Part shown: positions 12,839 to 24,110 of the stretch, in pieces
How positions within the stretch are numbered: the first letter of the stretch is position 1
Layout: every line of letters begins with the position of its first letter
Position numbers and translations under genes: made by a program
Notes under the pieces: generated by a model
What the model was told of the DNA's origin: nothing
The model's database searches: none
The model's input: only the letters and a program-made list of their open reading frames with translations
Source: Lyophyllum atratum
Lineage: Eukaryota; Basidiomycota; Agaricomycetes; Agaricales; Lyophyllaceae
Length of the DNA stretch: 64,000 nt
NCBI GenBank assembly: GCA_014905825.1
Contig: JACGCN010000007.1
Location: 62,001-126,000 of the forward strand
Reading direction: 5' to 3'

Positions 12839-14170
12839 CTACCCTGAGCCTTTTCTTGCCAATCAGATGTCGAGGGCTTTGTTACTTGTAACTTTAGTGC
12901 CAGACAGCCAGCGGTTTTCTTCCAGGCCATATCCAACGTAAGTGACCAGGTACTGGTGACCACGACCACGAACATGTTCGTCAATGATTTTGTTGACCAA
13001 AAATTCGTCTTCGCCGTTGATCCGCGTGACCAGCCCAGGCTCGGCAAGTTGGCGAGCAGGAAACAAGTGCGCATTGTTTTTGGTGAAGGGGACAATTTCG
13101 GAGAAATGAAACGTGTTGAAGGCAATTGGGGAGTTCGGCATGTTGACCGTCGCCGTGGAGGCGCATACATTGAGCTTGGTGATTGTGTAAGGACTATCGA
13201 ACCTAGGCATAAACTTAGCCGCACGTCCATCACCCTTCACCTTATACTCATGGCGTCAATAAGTAGTGGATAGCATGACGCGGTCACCAAGTTGGAAAAC
13301 ATAGTCAGGGTCACGGTGTTTATTTGCTTGTGCAGCCTGGGTGATCTTTGTGTGGAGAAGTTCTTTGCAAGCATTAAATCTTGTTCCATCTGAAGGATTA
13401 GCATTCACACGAGGTCCTCTTCCTTTGTCAAGCGATCATTAACAATAGAAAGCAGTGGTGGAATTACACACGGGCTACAGCCCATTCACAGGTGAAAGGG
13501 TGAAAGCCCTGTAGACTTGTGAACAGTATTCATCATATCAAAGCGTACATGCGGCAACGCGCAAACCCAGCCACATTGATTCCAATCAACATGGTCACCT
13601 GGTTCACCGTTTTGTTGCTACGTCCACTCGACCCATCGGTCTGTGGGTGGTATGCACTAGACATTTTAATGTGGATGCTGGTGAGTGAGTGCAATGCCTC
13701 CCAGAATTTCGATACAAATAATTTATCACAGTCACACACGATTTCAAGAGGCAGTCTATTTTCACAGAACCAATGTTTAAAAAACCACAGTGCAAACTTG
13801 GAGGCGGAAATGTCAATGCGAGATGGCACAATTTGGATATCAGATCCCATACGACAAGTCATGGTTGCGATTGAGTTGAAACCAGCGTCTTCTGGCAGTG
13901 GACCAATGAAATTGATGGCCATGGAATTGCCCCTCTGCTCCGGAATCAGGAGAGGGTGCAACAGACCAACCGGTTTGTGTGTAGAGCTCTTGTTTCGTTG
14001 ACAATCCTGACATCCTGGTACATAGCCCTCCTCAAGGTTCTGCATGTTAGGCCAGTAGTATGCTTCTCAAAGAGATGCGTACATTTTATGAAATCCGAAA
14101 TGACCGAGGGTATCATGTGCCAGGTGGAACAGTGTTTTGCAAATCGTTCCAACACGTAGTGTTAGGAGGT
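12839..14170 (-). pseudogene. Ty3-type (chromodomain) retrotransposon: integrase relic
   Basis: Minus-strand frames give the C-terminal half of a chromovirus-type Ty3 polyprotein. From about 14165 there is an HHCC zinc domain (HLAHDTLGHFGFHKMY ... GCQDCQRNK). The integrase core follows at 13533-14000 (FIGPLPEDAG, CDCDKLFVSKFW, HPQTDGSSGRSNKTVNQ), then QLGDRVMLST at about 13290. The end is a chromodomain at about 12870-12990 (FLVNKIIDEH, YLVTYVGYG, ENRWLSGT). Two catalytic residues look lost: Asn replaces the first Asp (NFIGPLP) and the usual Glu after DGSS is Gly. Frameshifts near 14040 and in-frame stops (near 13255 and at the Trp of the chromodomain, 12863) confirm decay. Chromodomains steer such integrases to heterochromatin marks. 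RT, RNase H and LTRs are absent here. Confidence 0.8.
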
Positions 14171-14171
14171 C

Positions 14172-14340
14172 ATGTTGCAGCAACTGCAAAAGACCGCAAA
14201 AAGACCAGACTGCAACCGCAGTTGCTACAACTTCAGGTTGCAGTTGCTGGGATTTGAAATACGCACAAAGACTACTAGCAACCGGGCGCAACTGGTCGCG
14301 GCCCGGGGGTCCGGATCAGCGGATAGCCCTTTAAAAACGC
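14172..14340. repeat. Palindrome-rich repeat abutting the Ty3 relic (TTGCAGTTGC type)
   Basis: Interleaved inverted words (GCAACTGC, GCAACCGCAGTTGC, TTGCAGTTGC) fill this stretch, then CAACTGGTCGCGGCCCGG. It starts exactly where the Ty3 integrase homology ends, so it looks like an insertion or a breakpoint filler. It shares the GACCAGACT word with the CCGGTT-rich repeat at 14820-15060. Confidence 0.4.
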
Positions 14341-14819
14341 GTGAAATTGACTCCTGGATCATCAAAAATAGTTGAGAATTGAAGAAGTTATGATCAAAAT
14401 AATGTCAGCATGCTCTAAAATAGCATCCATTCACTATTTTAGTTGTATCTCTGTCAATTCTTGGCAGTTTTGGGAGATCCAAACAGCCTCCCTCCAGCCC
14501 CCCCATGCCGCGAATCCCCGCGTCGACTGCCACGTCACCCCATGACGCTCAAGGCAGCCCACTCCGACCCATGAAAGACCCAACCTACCACCACATCACC
14601 ACGTCACCCGGGCCACCACAGCTCACTCACGCTGCTACCACGTCATGTCTTCTGACTATCCCGCAACCGCTCGTCCGCACCGCCGCCATGTCATTCAGGC
14701 TGCTATGTCTCCAAACCAGGTCCTTGTTACCCGCCCCTACATCACCCTACCCCATGTCACTCCCGTATTAGTTATTTCTCAATATATTTGGTACTTTAAG
14801 TACACTTTTAGTGTAGCCA
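14341..14819. other. Non-coding: AT-rich segment then C-rich segment
   Basis: About 14340-14480 is AT-rich. About 14500-14760 is C-rich with many CCAC and CACGTCA words and no credible protein. The C-rich part is similar in composition, on the opposite strand, to 16800-17180, which lies on the other side of the Plavaka relic. Confidence 0.3.
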
Positions 14820-15060
14820 TGAGTGATCTCGCAGTAACATTGGTTGTGAGCAGTCGCAGTCAGTTGCGACCGGTTTCAACCCGGTTGAGTCCCAACCGGT
14901 CCCAACCGGTCCTGCAAGATGATGCAAGCGATAAGAACCGGTCGTGCACGGTTCGGTCGCCGGTTGCAAATCCCTCGTAAATTTTCCGACTGGTCCAGGT
15001 CGCGGTTGCTCCCAAAATGGGCCAAAAACCGGACCAGACCAGACTTTGAAAGCCTAGGGG
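14820..15060. repeat. CCGGTT-rich dispersed repeat, copy 1
   Basis: Dense CCGGTT/AACCGG words (for example CCCAACCGGTCCCAACCGG) are followed by AAAACCGGACCAGACC and ACTTTGAAAGCCTAG. The same architecture and order recur at 56530-56752, 56905-57541 and 61740-61990, so this is one dispersed family. It replaces the end of the Plavaka transposase frame. Confidence 0.6.
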
Positions 15061-16450
15061 GCTCCCAAGTTGGATCGACCGCGCGACCGAAGCGGGGTAT
15101 GAGGTGGCAGGAGGCAAAGACTCCGGATGCTGTGATGATACTTGCACATTGTCAATGATTATGGGTGGAAAAGGATGTTTGGTACATTCCGAGGTCATTG
15201 TCAAAGGTTCTGAGGGGTTTAAACCAGTGTACATACAGCAGCGGTTCACGGAACAAGCTGGAATCCTCGGAAAGTCGGAAAATAAGATGCACTTGCACTA
15301 CACGGAGGCCTGGAAATACCGCATAGATTGTTAGTGATTAATAAGGTGAAGAAACATTGTGAATTTACCATCGACAGGACTTTTCGAGTGGTTGCCAGCA
15401 GGAACACACACCAGAATAGTGCTGAACCGCGCAGGCTTGGCCTTTCGGATGCCTTGCGTAGTGACATATCCATGTTCGGATTTCGTGGACACAATCACAC
15501 CCTTGATGGGAGTGGTGGAGACCTCAGGAATTGGAGGCAATGTAAGGTGTAAGCGGTTATAAACAGGAAATGTGGGTGAAGACGGGATAAAACCAGTGAT
15601 CGAGCGCTCACGTAGGAACATATTGAGGTGGGTTAGGAAGTCTTGAGCGCCGAAGTCCTGTGCAATAGATGGGATGGTGACCTGCAAAAGCACGGGCTTC
15701 TTGGCAACATTGTAAATTGTTTGGTCTTGTGGGCACGTTGTATCTTCATCGTCGTCGTCAAGATTGTCGCTATCATCAGTCTCCTCCTCATCTTCACCTT
15801 CATCTGATTTACTAGACCTGGCCAGCTTTGCTTCATAACCAGGCATAACTCAACACAGGTACAAACCAAATCACTCCACTGCCTCTCATCGCTGTAACCA
15901 GACTGTCATCTGCTTGATGTACGCTTTTTTATTCATTGCACGATAGCCGACCTTGGCCAAGTCAATGTGTAGTCGTTCTGTAGCCTCCAAATTGAAGCCC
16001 GCTGCAAGTGCTCGAATAGAATCCACGTAATGTTTGATGTTGTGGAGTTTACCGATGTTAAAATGTTGTCGAATTTCCAGATCCTTCTTTGTTTTTGTGG
16101 GAGGCGATCCAAGCCGCATCAAGCTGCGCCAACGACTCGGAGCAAGATGATTTTTGTAGAGGGATTCTGCTACCCTTTTACACAAATTTGAGGTGCCTAT
16201 TTTAAAACACAACAGTCCGAGCGCGAAGTGGTCGAATCGAAAATATATGGAAGATGATGTCGTAGAGGTGGTATGACGGAGGTAAAGGCTAAACTCTAAA
16301 CAAAGACAAAAAGTGGTGCAAGCTTACCGAAGCCCTCGACCCTCGGAATTGTTGTCAAAGCAGGAATGACTCGGGATGCACTCTGTTGTGTGGAGTTCCC
16401 AGCTGTGGCCCAGGCAGCGCGTGATGACGTTGAAACCAACAATGGTGCAC
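15060..16450 (-). pseudogene. Plavaka-type transposase, C-terminal remnant
   Basis: The minus-strand frame at 15886-16212 has VAESLYKNHLAPSRWRSL, LHNIKHYVDSIRALAAGFN, ATERLHIDLAKVGYRAMNK and QMTVWLQR. In order, these are the conserved C-terminal blocks of the large Plavaka/CxC2-associated transposases of agaricomycetes. A TGA interrupts right after WLQR. The frame continues at 15331-15846 with an acidic linker (GEDEEETDDSD), then VAKKPVLLQVTI, FGAQDFLTHLNMFL, VYNRLHLTLPPIPEV and GIRKAKPARFSTILV. The last blocks at about 15070-15330 read YVHWFKPL and SCHLIPRFGR. The catalytic N-terminal two thirds is missing. The end runs into CCGGTT-rich repeat. Family assignment is from memory of these motifs, so superfamily rank is uncertain. 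Confidence 0.6.
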
Positions 16451-17743
16451 CCCTACCATCTGCTCCTAATCTGATCCTTCAAATTCTGGACCCAGCGTGA
16501 AAGGTGAAGGTAAAGGTAAAGGTATAAAGTTTGTGCGCATGGTAAAGTACACCTCGGGACCGTTCCATCGAACTCGGCTTACGCGGAAATGGAGTGTCGA
16601 TAAAGGAGGGGAAGGGAGCGGCGAGCGTTGGTGAAGTTGATAACGGAATCTGTGAACAAAGTAAACATGAATTCGGTTCAGGGAGGGGGCAGGGTTCGGT
16701 GTGTCATAGGTAAGCGGTATCCTAAGTCCATAGCGGTGCGTGGGAAGGATACCGAAGCAGATCACCAAAATCCTCTCGTCCTCGCGTAAACTTGGTATAC
16801 TACCACAACATTGTGGTGGTTGGGCGTGTGGGGTGGCTGCGGGCGTGCAGTGTCATGCTGCAGTGCGCAAGCAACGTGGTGGGTGGGGCTCCTGGGGTGG
16901 CTGTGGCTGTTGGCCGTTACGGTCGGCGGTGGTGTCGTTTGGCGATGTGGGGGCGGGGGTCGGTGGTGTTGGGCATTCTGGCATGTCCTCCCTCTCCTTT
17001 TCGGTTGGGCACGGGTGATGTGGCAGTTTGGTGGGGCGGCAGTGCGTGACGTGGCAGTGGGGTGGGCGGCAGGGTGGATCAGAGGGGTTGGGGGCTGTGT
17101 CTGTTGCCTCTGAGGGTCATGCTGGGGATCAGGGGGTTAGTGGTGGATTGGAGGGGGTGCGACGCCGTGTTGGCTGATCTGCTGTACTTCTGAAGATATT
17201 TGGGGTGGCATTCCGGTGACTGAAACATATGGGAGGTGTGTTGGAGTTGACCGGCCAAGCCGAAAAATTCTATATTTAGTTTCTATTCAATTTGTGCCTT
17301 AGTTTATTTTCCGCTTTATTTCTCTTCCCTTTCAAGTATATATTCGACGATCTACGTACTGGTACTGTAGTGAAATACATCTGTTAACCCCCCTCACCTT
17401 GTCCTTGTCCCTCTGAAGCCTGGTTTCCAACAAGGTGAGGCCCTCATCAGCACAATCACATGCCCATCTTTTGCGGCTTTTGATACTTTCAAAGTCGTGA
17501 AAGTCGTCAAAAGTTGGTAGCCCGTGCAACTTTGAAAAGTAAAGCCCTTTACTTTTGATTGATTGGGAGCTTTTGATTGAGTTTTGAAAAGGTTACAAAA
17601 GTAGCGAAAGTCGAACAAAATTACATACGAAAGCTCCTCCAAAGTACTCAGAAAGTAGCACGAGTGGAAATGGATTTATTGACTATGATGGTATAATACT
17701 CCATAGCGGGCAAGCCCTTTTGAGACTGAGGTGTTTTGCTTCT
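16451..17743. other. Non-coding, with strongly GT-rich segment (16800-17180)
   Basis: From about 16800 to 17180 the plus strand is dominated by GGTGG, GTGGGG and GGCGGT words. Long frames through it are compositional artefacts. An AT-rich part with TATATTTAGTTTC and TTTCAAGTATATATTCG follows (about 17265-17345). Together this could be an LTR or the 3' flank of a vanished element. No protein was recognised at 16451-16800 or 17345-17740. Confidence 0.3.
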
Positions 17744-18345
17744 TCAAGAATCATTGTCGTCAATCATTTCAATATCGGATGATGGCGCGACCTCGCAGTC
17801 GAGCGTGAGAGCCGTGGACCTTGCAAGTGTATCAATTGCGGCGTGTGTGATTTTTTGCCATTGAGGTGCTTGACAGTCTTCAGTAGTTCGGTTGTTGGCG
17901 AGAATTTTGACGACTTCAACCGTGAGAAGTTTCCGATCGTCACAATTGTTTGCGCAGAAGTGGCCGACTTTCCCGATCGCGGTGACTTTCTCGCCAGTCT
18001 TGCACACGTTGAGGTGGTGGAGGCACTTTTGAAAGGTTGAATCAGCCACAGTCAGGTACGACTTATATGTGAGTACCAACTTGAATGAGACGCTTACCGC
18101 CTGCACAGCCATGACCAATGCTCCTTTTGGTTTCTCCTTTGAGCACCGAGCCAAGGGAATGTCTTTGATGAATTGAAAAGGCATGCTGAAAACCTTCCTT
18201 TCCAACGAAGAGAGACTGGAAGATGCCCTGTTGTCAATGGAGGTCGAGAAGCAGTTCGAGCTTCAAGATGATACCATGACACTCGCAATGTACTTAGGCA
18301 CGTCATCTCCATCGCCATTCTCTACAACCTTGATCTCCTAGTAAA
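17744..18345 (-). pseudogene. Uncharacterised protein remnant fused to a copia relic
   Basis: Minus-strand exons read VENGDGDDVPKYIASVMV, then LERKVFSMPFQFIKDIPLA, PKGALVMAVQAV, and, after a probable 36-bp intron (about 18055-18095), SYLTVADSTFQKCLHHLN to the acidic end DIEMIDDNDS (stop at 17744). An in-frame TGA near 18268 breaks the first part. I do not recognise the family. Its upstream end is the copia RT fragment at 18346, so the gene was truncated by, or rearranged with, the array. The acidic Asp/Ser tail and moderate hydrophobicity suggest a soluble protein. Confidence 0.35.
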
Positions 18346-19708
18346 ACAATTGAGCGATTGGGACGGTCACGGATGATTTCAACACCCAGCAGGAATTTAG
18401 AAGCGCCCCAAGTCATGGATTTTGAAGTGCTGAGAGAGCTCAATTCAAGCGGCTTAGAAGCACGACTAGGTGATGAGGGCAAAGGATTTGAGCACATTTT
18501 GCCAGCCAAGCATGGCTCACAAATCGGATCAGGCTTCTGAGACGATTTCAACACAAGCCCAGTCACCAGCTCATCCTTGATCATCTTCTTGACATGTGCA
18601 TAATTGTGATGTGCAAAGCGACGATGCCATAGGTTCAGATCAAGGGGAAGCGTCGAGGTAATGCCTGCAAACTCCGAAATTGGTTCAGTGGATCCATCCA
18701 AACGTGCAGAGTTGTTGGAGTTAATGGATGCACAAAACAACTTCTTTCCATCTAAACCGAAATGCATGGCTTTAGAATCAATGTGGATATGATAGCCTTT
18801 ATTTCGAGTTAAGTATAGACAGGATAGAAGGTTGTTTCGGAGTAAGGGGACGTGCAAGACTCTGGTAAACTCTATAGCTCTGAGCTCCTTGCCATTGACT
18901 ATAAAACTACAGAAACAACTCCAGCTGAATAAATAAGCGTGTTGTCTGCTAACCTGATTGGAATGCGACAGGGGGTATAGTTGCGAACCCAGTTTTGGTG
19001 AGGTGTCATGTGAGTAGTGGCGCCTGTGTCTGCAATCCAATCAAAGTCAGCATGGAGCTGAAGCGGAGTAGAGAGATCAGAATGATCTGGGAGACGAGTA
19101 CTTGCATTTCCAGCGAATTCCTCGGGGGTGTCCTTGGCTGCATTAGCCTGTTCTGAGCGCTTTTTCTGGCGTGGCCTTTGTGCATTGTCTTTAGCCTGCT
19201 TCTGTGCCCTTTGGTAAGCGAAGCATTTAGTCACATTATGACCAGGTTTGCCACAGAAGTCACAAATTGCGTTGACCAGGGCTGCAGCCATGGCAATTGT
19301 GGAGGCAGAAGTGTCTGCAGTGCAACGACGACGTTGGGTTTCCTCTGTAACAAAGGCTTGCTGAATGGTCGCTTTGTCGAGTTTGTCAAGAAGGAGGAGA
19401 GACGAGGTGAAGTTGGAGAACTCTTCAGGCAGAGATCTAATGAGTGCCATGGAGGCTAGCTCACTGTCCAATTCGTCAATGCTGAAGGAAGCAGGGCGCA
19501 AATCCTTGATGCGACGCAATGCCAGGTCAACTCTGTTCATAAGAGTTTGAAGTGACTCCTCTTCCTCCTTTCTGATAGAGAACAAGTCGTCATAGGCATT
19601 GAAACGAGTGCCAGGGCGCTTTTGCAGATGCACTTTCTCTAGTGCTTTCCACATCTGCACAGAGTCATCAGAGACCCCTTGAAAATGGATCCTCTGGTTA
19701 GAAACGAC
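18346..19708 (-). pseudogene. Ty1/copia relic 1: gag, protease and GAG-pre-integrase, joined to RT end
   Basis: Frame 18899-19660 gives the gag core (QMWKALEKVHLQKRPGTRFN, SLPEEFSNFTSSLLLLDKLD), the zinc knuckle CDFCGKPGHNVTKC and the aspartic protease motif WIADTGATTHMT. Frame 18303-19040 continues with the GAG-pre-integrase HHCC domain (LWHRRFAHHNYAHVKKM ... CEPCLAGKM). It then jumps straight from SRASKPLEL to KFLLGVEIIRDRPN, an RT palm/thumb piece. Integrase core and RT catalytic regions are therefore deleted. A frameshift sits between protease and pre-integrase frames, and another lies just before KFLLGV. The right end continues to 19708, where gag is interrupted by block X. Copies at 26213-27295 and 35822-37099 are nearly identical. 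Confidence 0.85.
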
Positions 19709-20565
19709 TGCAAATAAACTTGTGAGCCTTCAGCATACTCGCAAATAATGAACGACGGACACCCTTGTCTGGGTATGGAAACCCATTCCGGCTTTGATCC
19801 TTGGTCAAATAAATGTTCTCGTAACTCTTTGGAAGTCAAGTCAGCAGAATCTACAGTTTGCATGAGTAAGTAAAGAGCGGAAGAATACACCATATTGGAC
19901 ACACCATCAAAGAAGAGAGGATCTTCTTCGTCTTCAGCAGCATAGCCGTCATCCTGTAGAGGCTTCTTCTGCCAAGCGAAGAGCCTCAGCCAAGGAGTCG
20001 GCACGAGGATCCAATGGATCTGCCCCAGCACTAAACAAGATGCGCTGACCCACGGCGTCCAAAATTGGGCTTCCTCCTCGACCGCAGATGGCTCATGATG
20101 GTCTGTGCCGTCGCCCGTCGGAAAATCGTCACCCTCCGTGTCCTCCGTCATGCGGCGCGTCTGGTGTGAAACTGTGAAGATTAAGGTCAGCGCATAAGGA
20201 TATTGTGAGCTCTCACCCTCATGGTATTCGTCTACAGTGCCAGTCTCGCATGGGGTCTCAACGGCTTCTCTTGAATTCGAGGTGCTAGCTGTGTGCGGCG
20301 TGGTGCCCTTTTTCTTTTGGTCGCGATTGCGGGATGCTTGCACATGGTTGCTCATTTAAATATGTTTTGGCAGACTTTTGAGGTCAATGAAGCCGCTTGT
20401 GCCAGGGATGACAGGACATAGCTTACATTTGGCTTGTTTATGGACTATTGTGAACTCTGTAAGTGAGACAGACCTATCAGTACGTGTAACAAGCTGAAGA
20501 TGGGGAGATTCGATACCTGAGAGGTCTAACTTGACCTTCTTCGCAGCCGACCATTTTGCTGACAT
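19709..20565 (-). pseudogene. BED-like zinc-finger gene fragment in block X
   Basis: Minus strand. It starts MSAKWSAAKKVKLDLS at 20565; a probable 60-bp intron (about 20456-20517) joins to FTIVHKQAKCKLCPVIPGTS and SLPKHI. An in-frame TAA is followed at once by MSNHVQASRNRDQKKKG. The Cys-x2-Cys with the later His...His (SLPKH, SNHVQ) resembles a BED or C2H2-type finger, as seen at the start of many fungal transposase-associated proteins. An acidic segment follows (TEDTEGDDF), then PLDPRADSLAEALRLAEEA in a neighbouring frame. The gene is cut off at the copia junction (19708). It is broken by the stop and truncated. The function is unknown; DNA binding is an inference from the finger. Confidence 0.4.
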
Positions 20566-21107
20566 GTCGAAGCGTCGTCACAGAAAAGATATCATCCGAG
20601 GGTTGGGAGAGATGACCGACAGATGTTCGAGGACACAACGTTCAATTCAGGTCGACAGGAATGTGTCAATACCGTCACAAGAATGTTTATATGGGGTCTG
20701 CATCTGGAAAGCTTCAGATGCTTCCAGTCGTGCCCATGTAATGAACGCGATCAAGCAGCATACACTCCGTCTATCCGGGTGCAGCGCTGTGAGGAAAGCC
20801 TGTTCATTATGACTGTACTGAGTACAGTAGTCGTGATTGCGAGCCCGAGGTGGATTGAACGTTCTAGGCAAGGCATTGGCAGGTGTTCGGACAAGCTAAT
20901 TACCCCTTGGCCGTCACTGGATGGAGTGATGATTGTCGATATGACTGTTTATGATTTCCTGCGATTAGGTCTGCTTCACGTCGATTTTCCGGAAAGAAAC
21001 GACGAGTTTTAAGAATTGTTGAACAGACGGTAGAGCCAGCGTTACGCCAGCTGGCAGTCTGCTCAGCTGCCCTGTAGAGCCAGTTGAGAACCCCGGTTGA
21101 TGTTATA

Positions 21108-21190
21108 GATCATGGCATGTGTTTTACAACTGTTATAGATCATGGCATGCGTATTGTGTAGCATATAAAGATGGCGAGCATATAAAGATG
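21108..21190 (+). repeat. Paired short direct repeats with TATA-like words
   Basis: The word GTTATAGATCATGGCATG occurs at about 21108 and 21131, and AGCATATAAAGATG at about 21161 and 21177. The two TATAAA words in the second pair could be a core promoter, but no clear plus-strand gene follows. All full X copies keep this arrangement. Confidence 0.6.
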
Positions 21191-21786
21191 AAATTTGAAT
21201 GATAAGAGATATACTTTGCGACTTCATGGCTGCCTCATCGCCGTGCAAGGTACGAGGGAAGAGGTGTTAGAGGTGAAGGAAGATGGTGTGAGAGGCAAAG
21301 GAAGCCATGATCTGAGAGGGAGCCGTGATGATGATGCGTTGATGGATGGTGATGGGAAAGTAGCACTAGCTGGGGTCTTAGCTGGGACTGGACTGTCTTG
21401 CGGGGAGGTGGACCGTGATTTTTCTGGCCTGCGGCGCCTTCTGGCAAACTTTGGCGGGGCAGGCATACAGTTTGTAGGGGAGGCGAAAACACTTTCTCAC
21501 TTGAAAATTGGTGGTCCCATATTCCTCGAACTGTCTATTGTGTTGTTTGCAGCTTCACTTCTTCGCCGTCCCAATCGTCTTGCCATTCACCTGCGCAAAA
21601 CAGACCATGAGTATACTCAACAAGGCTATGAATTGGGGAGAAACCGTTCATACCTTCGCGGCGAACCGCAGGGTCGTCAACGAATCCCACGAGGGGCGAT
21701 AGGGTGAACAACATCTACAGCCTCGTGAGCACATTCCAAGAAGAAGAACAGGATGTAAGGAACATACCAGGGTCTTCGAATCCCCG

Positions 21787-22480
21787 CTAAGCGAATTCTG
21801 CAGCAAATACGTCAACTACCCCCAAATAACGCTGGTCCTGCATCGTCAACGTAAGATGCCCCGCCGTCGACTGCATCACCAACTTCGCCTTGAGTGACGA
21901 CACCTCCCTCCTCTCCCTTTTCATATCCTCCTGACACGACCTCAAAACCTCACCCACGTCCAGCACCTCCCTCGCATGTCTCTTCTTCAGCGCCTTGATC
22001 TCGTCTGACGCGTTTACCAGCTCGCGGCGCTGGTTCAGATTGTGGTTCCGTGCGGCTGGGAGCTCGCGGGAGATGGAAGAGGGAGCTTGGTGACGGCCAT
22101 GCTTTACGCCGATGGTGGTGGGTGTTGTGAGGGTGGGTGGGCATGGTTTAGGGCGAGGAGAGGGTGATATGTGGAATTTGGAGCTCTCGAAGCGTTTGAG
22201 CAGGAAGTCGTACTCCTTGCGGAAGTGCGCCTGGAGGGTCGCCTTACCCTTTATATTTTGGGATGTCCCCTGTATCATCCTCTTCCTCAGGAAAACTTTT
22301 CCTGCTGACCACTCTGCAGATGGTATGGGGGAGCATGCCGGTGGCTGCAGAGACTTCGGTCTGTGTCAAGGTGGAATATTTTGCGAGCCACCTTATGCGC
22401 TGGCGAGTTCCTTTGTCCGTCCGTTTTGTTGGGTTCCTAGAACTATCAGATTCGTGTTCAGTATAATATGCAAGAGACAT
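21787..22480 (-). CDS. Hypothetical HTH plus coiled-coil protein in block X
   Basis: Two overlapping minus-strand frames probably form one gene. The first (from an ATG at 22480) has TKRTDKGTRQRIRWLAKYS, then LTQTEVSAATGMLPHTICRV, which reads as a helix-turn-helix of the kind found in transposase DNA-binding domains, then an acidic EEEDDTGD. The second (22278 to the stop at 21787) has GKATLQAHFRKEYDFLLKRF, a Pro/Ser linker and ELVNASDEIKALKKRHARE. It continues as a predicted coiled coil (heptad-like, Lys/Glu-rich) and ends DVFAAEFA. The frames must be joined by an intron or frameshift near 22260. It recurs in the other X copies; in copies 3 and 5 the initiating ATG is changed to ACG. Likely a DNA-binding accessory protein of an unknown element; I do not recognise the family. 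Confidence 0.4.
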
Positions 22481-23649
22481 TGAACCACTTGACGTACGAG
22501 TTGCTCATTGGGTCCGTAGAAGTTGCAAGAGAAGTGGGATTTGACCTGAATATGGTGTGAATGTGAGTGTGAACGTGGTCGCCTGGAAAACAGTCAGAAC
22601 ATGTCTCTACAGCCACATTGCCCGTGTACCTAACATGACCATGAGCAACCACCAATTGCGGCATTGACGGTGAGGAGATGCCGAGTGGAACTCGATTGTG
22701 GGGCACGGGGCACGAGGCCAACCTGGTGGACGTCGATTCACGAAGTCGACACGGAGAGTTCTTGAGATGGATTTTGGGGAACACCACGTCTGCGACGGTG
22801 ACTGAGAACCAGAGTCTATACATGTATGTAAGTTTGGCATATGTGCGAGGCTGGCCATGAAGGGCTGCAAATCTATTGGGAGGCGAGGCGGATGCGAGAA
22901 GATTTAGGACGTACATTTTGGCTTTCGTATGCTTCGCTATGCTCTCGTGTTTATGTTAATCTCTCGCGTTCTCATCCAGCGTGAGTCCTTCGCAAAAGGA
23001 TGTACCGGGTGCTGATCGAGTTTGAGGTCGGATTCTTCGTGCAATAAAGCAGTTAGCTCGGATACAGGGAGACTATGCTCAACTAACCGAGTAACATTGA
23101 GGAAAAGGCATCTAAGCCTGCTCGATAGCCGTTGGAGCCTGAGACTGCCCGAGAAGCGGAGCACTCGAGCGTTAAAGTGTGACCTGTCGACACGGAAACA
23201 CAAATTCCAGGGCCACTCTAGAAGCAGCGAGGGCGAAACGCACAGCGTGCCCTTTCAAGCCGCCTTCCGTCCCAGGTGACACCGCCGCTACGAGCGCAGA
23301 CAGTCGTCAGACATCACGCGCCTTATCCACCACGGCCCGGAGCACTCCAGATTTGATGCTCACATCCTCGCCCCTCTCAAGCTCTCCAAACACGATCCAC
23401 GAACTCGCCCACGGCGCTGATCCAGAGTTTTGCCTTCACCAATGTGGGCAATATCTGTACATCGCCTCCTTCGCCGAGTCCCAAGCCCAGCCCGCTAATT
23501 GCCGCATCGACAGGTTGGATAAGAGGAACACCAGAATGGAACTTCGCCAAAGCGAAGCGCATGCATCAGGGGGAGTGGTCGATGCAAGTGAAGTTGATCC
23601 CTCCACACCTTCCCCGCTTCCTAACACGCGCTTAGGGCCCAGAATGTCA

Positions 23650-24110
23650 TGTATCCCTGCCGCGGTGGCACCGTGTTCGTGGTTATTTGCTGAAGATGGC
23701 GAACAGGCAACGACATCGACGTCGACCGACAGACGACACCACCACCGCACATGCGTCAATTGCTCCCGCCCACGCCGATTCCGACAGTCGAGCACGTCGT
23801 TGGAATGAATAGGTATGCGACATGGATCACTGACAAACACTCGATGGTCGGCATGGTTTTGTTCCCTTCAAAAGGGGGCTGGTCCCTCCCTGCCGGCCCT
23901 GCTTCCTGGGTCCATGCATTCCACGCAGCAATTGTTCGACGTTATTTGTTTGAGATGGCGAGCCGGGCCATTCAGGTGCGCAGACGAGATGAGACCACCA
24001 CCGCGCCCACATCAACATGCGTCCATGCTGTTTCCGACATTGGAGTATGTTGTCGAAATGGATGGGACCGCGACCTGAATCATCGATGAACATGGTGGTC
24101 CGGTTGGTGT
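23650..24110. repeat. Diverged tandem duplication within block X
   Basis: Two units, about 23650-23840 and 23900-24110, share ordered words: GTTATTTG..GAGATGGCGA, GACCACCACCGC, CATGCGTC, TTCCGACA, AGTA/CGTTGT/CGAAATG and CATCGATGA or GATCACTGA. Minus-strand translations of both units also align (PIHSNDVLDCRNRRGR against PIHFDNILQCRKQHGR, and RWW shared), so the ancestor may have been coding. Identity is well below that between X copies, so this duplication is much older than the array. Confidence 0.6.

Noticed and set aside
16740..17113. Three overlapping frames rich in Gly, Val and Trp
   Set aside because: All three frames of a GT-rich simple-sequence stretch are open together; compositional artefact.
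20531..21012. Plus-strand frames opposite and beyond the BED-like fragment
   Set aside because: They are repeated exactly with block X, show no domain, and one is antisense to a better minus-strand frame.
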